Position numbers and translations under genes: made by a program. Shown piece after piece: positions 33,580-35,659 of a DNA stretch of 35,659 nucleotides. Each line of letters starts with the position of its first letter. The first letter of the stretch is position 1. The stretch comes from Desulfofundulus thermobenzoicus (GTDB lineage: Bacteria > Bacillota > Desulfotomaculia > Desulfotomaculales > Desulfovirgulaceae), in contig NZ_WHYR01000037.1 in NCBI RefSeq assembly GCF_009428905.1, forward strand, positions 1-35,659. The letters are read 5' to 3'. A model generated the notes under the pieces. It was not told the origin of the DNA. It saw nothing but the letters and a program-made list of their open reading frames with translations, and ran no database searches.

Positions 33580-34011
33580 TTGTCCAGGGAGATGGCCAAT
33601 GCTCTGAAGGAACAGTTCCAGATACCTCCAGAAGAAGCCGCACTGCTGGAAAAAAACATCCGGCAGCTTTCCCGGCAGGAACGGCGCACCTTTTTCCAGA
33701 AGCTGAAACCCCGGGAAAGGGAATTCAAACTTTTTTTCAAGGGGGAATACGGCCAGCTGGATGAAAAGGGGCGGCAGGAATGGCTGTCTACAACGGTACA
33801 GAGCCTGTTGGACCGGGGCGGGGAACCGGATCTGGTGGATAGTATGGTTATGGATGTCATCGGCCGTTTACAGGTATATCGCTGCCTGCGGGAAAGGGCG
33901 GAAAACGAAGGAATTCGTCTGAAAGCCCTGACTCATTTCGGCGGCCTGTCCATGGTTTTATTCCTGGTGGTCATTATCACCGCCATTATTCTTTACCTGG
34001 CCGGACGTTAG
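33580..34011 (+). CDS. Tail-anchored membrane protein of unknown function
   Basis: About 143 residues. The N-terminal part is charged and helical (REMANALKEQF, RQLSRQERRTFFQKL, RERAENEGIRL), and the C-terminal 25 residues form one clear membrane segment (MVLFLVVIITAIILYLAG) with almost no tail, so a tail-anchored topology is likely. I do not recognise the family. The start is uncertain: TTG 33580 follows GAGGTGA (33568-33574) at good distance. GTG 33571 sits inside that sequence, and ATG 33592 is another option. It lies between the penicillin-binding protein and a DUF3786 gene. Confidence 0.7.
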   Translation: MSREMANALKEQFQIPPEEAALLEKNIRQLSRQERRTFFQKLKPREREFKLFFKGEYGQLDEKGRQEWLSTTVQSLLDRGGEPDLVDSMVMDVIGRLQVYRCLRERAENEGIRLKALTHFGGLSMVLFLVVIITAIILYLAGR

Positions 34012-34175
34012 GCAATAATGCACCGGAAACAGTCCAGGTTAATGAACCCAACTTTTCAATGGGGACAGATCACTTCCCGGATAACCACCGCCACCAGGGT
34101 GTCTCTTTGACTTTACGGTAATATTTTTCACAGAGTTCATTCATACCTGCATTTAAAACCGGAAGGGGTGTAAAA

Positions 34176-34817
34176 ATGTGTAATATTGTTAATGCCTGTA
34201 GCGAAGCGGTACGTTTATTCGCCCAACTGGCCCGGGAACCGGAAGGGGTGGTCATGCGTACCGGAGCCACCTTCGACCGGCAAAGGCAACTTTTTGAGTT
34301 AAAATATTGCGGGCATATTTACCTGGTTGACTGTCAGGGAAATGTCAGCCGGCCGGATTCCATGGAACCGGTTTCCTACAACGACCGAACACTGATTCTT
34401 CAGTACCTGTGTTCGGCCAGCGGCCTGCCGCCCCGGGGACGCTGGCTGTCTTTTCTGGAACTGCCCGAAGGAGCCCACCACTATGCCCCTTTTCAAACCG
34501 ACGCCCTGGAACCCCTGGCCCGGACCTTTGACCATAAACCGGCTGAGTTCGAGCAGGCCGCCCGGCAACTGGGCGGGGAACCACTGACCATGGGAGACGC
34601 CGGGGCCAGGATCCCGGTTTTGCCCAAACTGCCGATGGCGGCAATACTCTGGTCCGGAGATGATGAGTTTCCGCCCCGGGCCGGTATTCTCTATGACGCC
34701 GTAGCACCCACACACCTTTCCACTGCTTCCCTCTGGGTGCTGGGGGTAGAACTGGCCTACAAGCTAATGGCTGGTATTCACCCGGACCATCATCCCGTGG
34801 ACTGGTTGGGCAGATAA
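34176..34817 (+). CDS. DUF3786 family protein
   Basis: A 213-residue soluble protein matching the DUF3786 pattern: FLELPEGAHHYAPFQ in the middle and LPMAAILWSGDDEFPPRAGILYDA followed by a THLSTASLW segment near the end. The family is common in anaerobes that have corrinoid or Wood-Ljungdahl enzymes, but no activity is known. Cysteines occur at residues 2, 8, 45 and 53, without a ferredoxin pattern. GGAAGGGGTG precedes ATG 34176. It is separated from its neighbours by about 165 and 195 bp and is probably monocistronic. Confidence 0.82.
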   Translation: MCNIVNACSEAVRLFAQLAREPEGVVMRTGATFDRQRQLFELKYCGHIYLVDCQGNVSRPDSMEPVSYNDRTLILQYLCSASGLPPRGRWLSFLELPEGAHHYAPFQTDALEPLARTFDHKPAEFEQAARQLGGEPLTMGDAGARIPVLPKLPMAAILWSGDDEFPPRAGILYDAVAPTHLSTASLWVLGVELAYKLMAGIHPDHHPVDWLGR

Positions 34818-35012
34818 GCCTGCCCGGTCCCGGTTTCGTTCGTGAACAATTACCGGCCCAACCGTCCATGATAATTATTATTACAGCCTGTGGATAAAAA
34901 TAAAAACACTGGCAAACTATCCCGAAAGGGGCCTTAACCCCATGATAATATTTTTCGTCAAGCCCCGCCGTCCCCATACTTTAATGCTGACTTTTAAGAA
35001 AAAGGGGGATAA

Positions 35013-35384
35013 ATGCCCGTGGCCCGGCATATCAATGCCCTGATTACAAAATTTCTGCTCTTTGCCCCCGTAATGGGGGTTTTGCTGCCGGCCTTCAGTT
35101 CCTTGAATGTTGCTGAAGCAATAATGACCGCCCTGTTAATGACACCGGTGGTTTACATCCTGGCCGACGTTATTGTTTTACCCCGGCAGGGCACCTGGGC
35201 GGCCATGGCGGCGGATATCATCGTGACCATACTTTTGCTCTGGGAAGCAACCACCTTCCTGGGAGAGAAGGTCCTGGCTCCTCCGGGTACGGTCCTGGTG
35301 GCGGCGACCATCGGTGCGGGCGAATGGTACTTTCACCAGTTCCTGTTACGCACCCTGTTCAACCGCCGGGGACGGGAAAAATGA
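35013..35384 (+). CDS. DUF2512/YndM-like integral membrane protein
   Basis: A 123-residue, very hydrophobic protein with about four membrane segments (near 10-28, 35-55, 63-82 and 90-108) and a basic C-terminal tail (RTLFNRRGREK). The layout and the conserved look of LADVIVLPRQGTWAAMAADI fit the DUF2512 (YndM) family of Bacillota, whose function is unknown. AAAAGGGGGATAA precedes ATG 35013. It stands alone. Confidence 0.78.
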   Translation: MPVARHINALITKFLLFAPVMGVLLPAFSSLNVAEAIMTALLMTPVVYILADVIVLPRQGTWAAMAADIIVTILLLWEATTFLGEKVLAPPGTVLVAATIGAGEWYFHQFLLRTLFNRRGREK

Positions 35385-35644
35385 CCGCTTTACCACAAAC
35401 ACCCGCTTATACTTTTGCGATTCCGAAAAAAAAAGATTGCCATCCCGTATTTGTCCACGTATAACTCCAGTGCTTCATGGAGACCTTTTCGGCAGACCAG
35501 TTTAAGGTAACAGCCACATACCCGGACCGGAAGGCCGTGTAAAATTTCAGTAGGCACCAGAAGGGGATCAGCCCCCTGAAAAAGAAATGAGACCTCGCGC
35601 GCCCAAAAAACACCAAAAATCAAGCTAAAGGAGTGTGAGGTCTC
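35385..35644 (+). other. 260-bp stretch with no supported gene
   Basis: No convincing coding frame on the plus strand. A 77-codon minus-strand frame (35390-35623) exists, with no visible ribosome-binding site and no recognised family. It is judged uncertain. The stretch ends in the leader of the partial gene starting at 35645. Confidence 0.4.
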
Positions 35645-35646
35645 AT
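35587..35646 (+). repeat. Perfect 10-bp inverted repeat overlapping a start codon
   Basis: ATGAGACCTC (35587-35596) and GAGGTCTCAT (35637-35646) are perfect reverse complements 40 bp apart. The right arm covers the first two bases of the ATG at 35645. It may be an operator or an RNA fold that hides the start, or part of a mobile element end continuing outside the window. Confidence 0.5.
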
Positions 35647-35659
35647 GTTAAATATTCGC
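35645..35659 (+). CDS. Start of a gene running off the window (first 5 codons)
   Basis: ATG 35645 opens MLNIR and is cut by the window end. AAAGGAG (35627-35633) lies 11 nt upstream, a long but workable spacing. Too short to identify. Confidence 0.4.

Noticed and set aside
35390..35623. 77-codon minus-strand frame near the right edge
   Set aside because: No recognised family, no clear ribosome-binding site, and half of it overlaps another open frame of similar length; not enough to call a gene.
35560..35659. Insertion sequence end at the right border
   Set aside because: The two arms of the inverted repeat both lie before the start codon, not at two ends of an element, and no transposase sequence is visible within the window.

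Overview
The window looks like a chromosomal segment of a GC-rich, strictly anaerobic Bacillota of the Desulfotomaculum/Pelotomaculum/Desulfofundulus type (Peptococcaceae sensu lato). This placement is inferred from gene content: a bacterial acsB-acsC-cooC-acsD-acsE carbonyl-branch cluster, cytoplasmic HdrABC with Flx subunits, MetVF, an anaerobic cbi operon, DnaD/DnaI and spore-former-type cell wall genes. No sequence search was run. Almost every gene is on the + strand; only gap (16858-17865) and a P-loop/Asp23 fusion (30383-31237) are on the minus strand.

Region 1 (1-4310) holds the end of acsB, then acsC, cooC, acsD and acsE. These are the corrinoid iron-sulfur protein, its methyltransferase and the nickel-insertion ATPase of the Wood-Ljungdahl pathway. 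Region 2 (4548-11393) is hdrA-hdrC-hdrB-flxD-flxC-flxB-flxA, predicted to form an NADH-linked, flavin-based electron-bifurcating complex. Region 3 (11517-16767) is a possible hdrC remnant, a fused double HdrA (998 aa), a second MvhD/FlxD-type protein, metV and metF, closed by a strong terminator. This links a second Hdr-type module to methylene-tetrahydrofolate reductase.

The most notable observation is that both MvhD/FlxD-type genes (8089-8544 and 14730-15179) are interrupted by one in-frame TGA at a normally conserved cysteine. Each TGA is followed at about 20 nt by a stem with a 3-nt, G-containing loop, as expected for a bacterial SECIS element. They are therefore predicted selenoproteins, and the selenocysteine takes a different conserved cysteine in each paralog. 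Automatic ORF calling truncates both.

Region 4 (16858-21797) is mixed: gap, a YbjQ/UPF0145 protein, a nicotinamidase-like hydrolase, a PHP phosphoesterase, and a dnaD-dnaI pair. Region 5 (about 21830-29586) is a cobalamin riboswitch with a terminator, followed by cbiD-E-T-L-F-G-H-J-X-C, a tightly overlapped operon for the corrin ring. Its product is the cofactor needed by the corrinoid protein of region 1. Region 6 (29664-35659) carries a LysM/SleB hydrolase, the P-loop/Asp23 fusion, a class A penicillin-binding protein with a lipobox-like N-terminus, a tail-anchored protein of unknown function, a DUF3786 protein, a DUF2512/YndM-like membrane protein, and the first codons of another gene behind a perfect inverted repeat.

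No tRNA, rRNA or CRISPR array was recognised. No insertion sequence could be supported.
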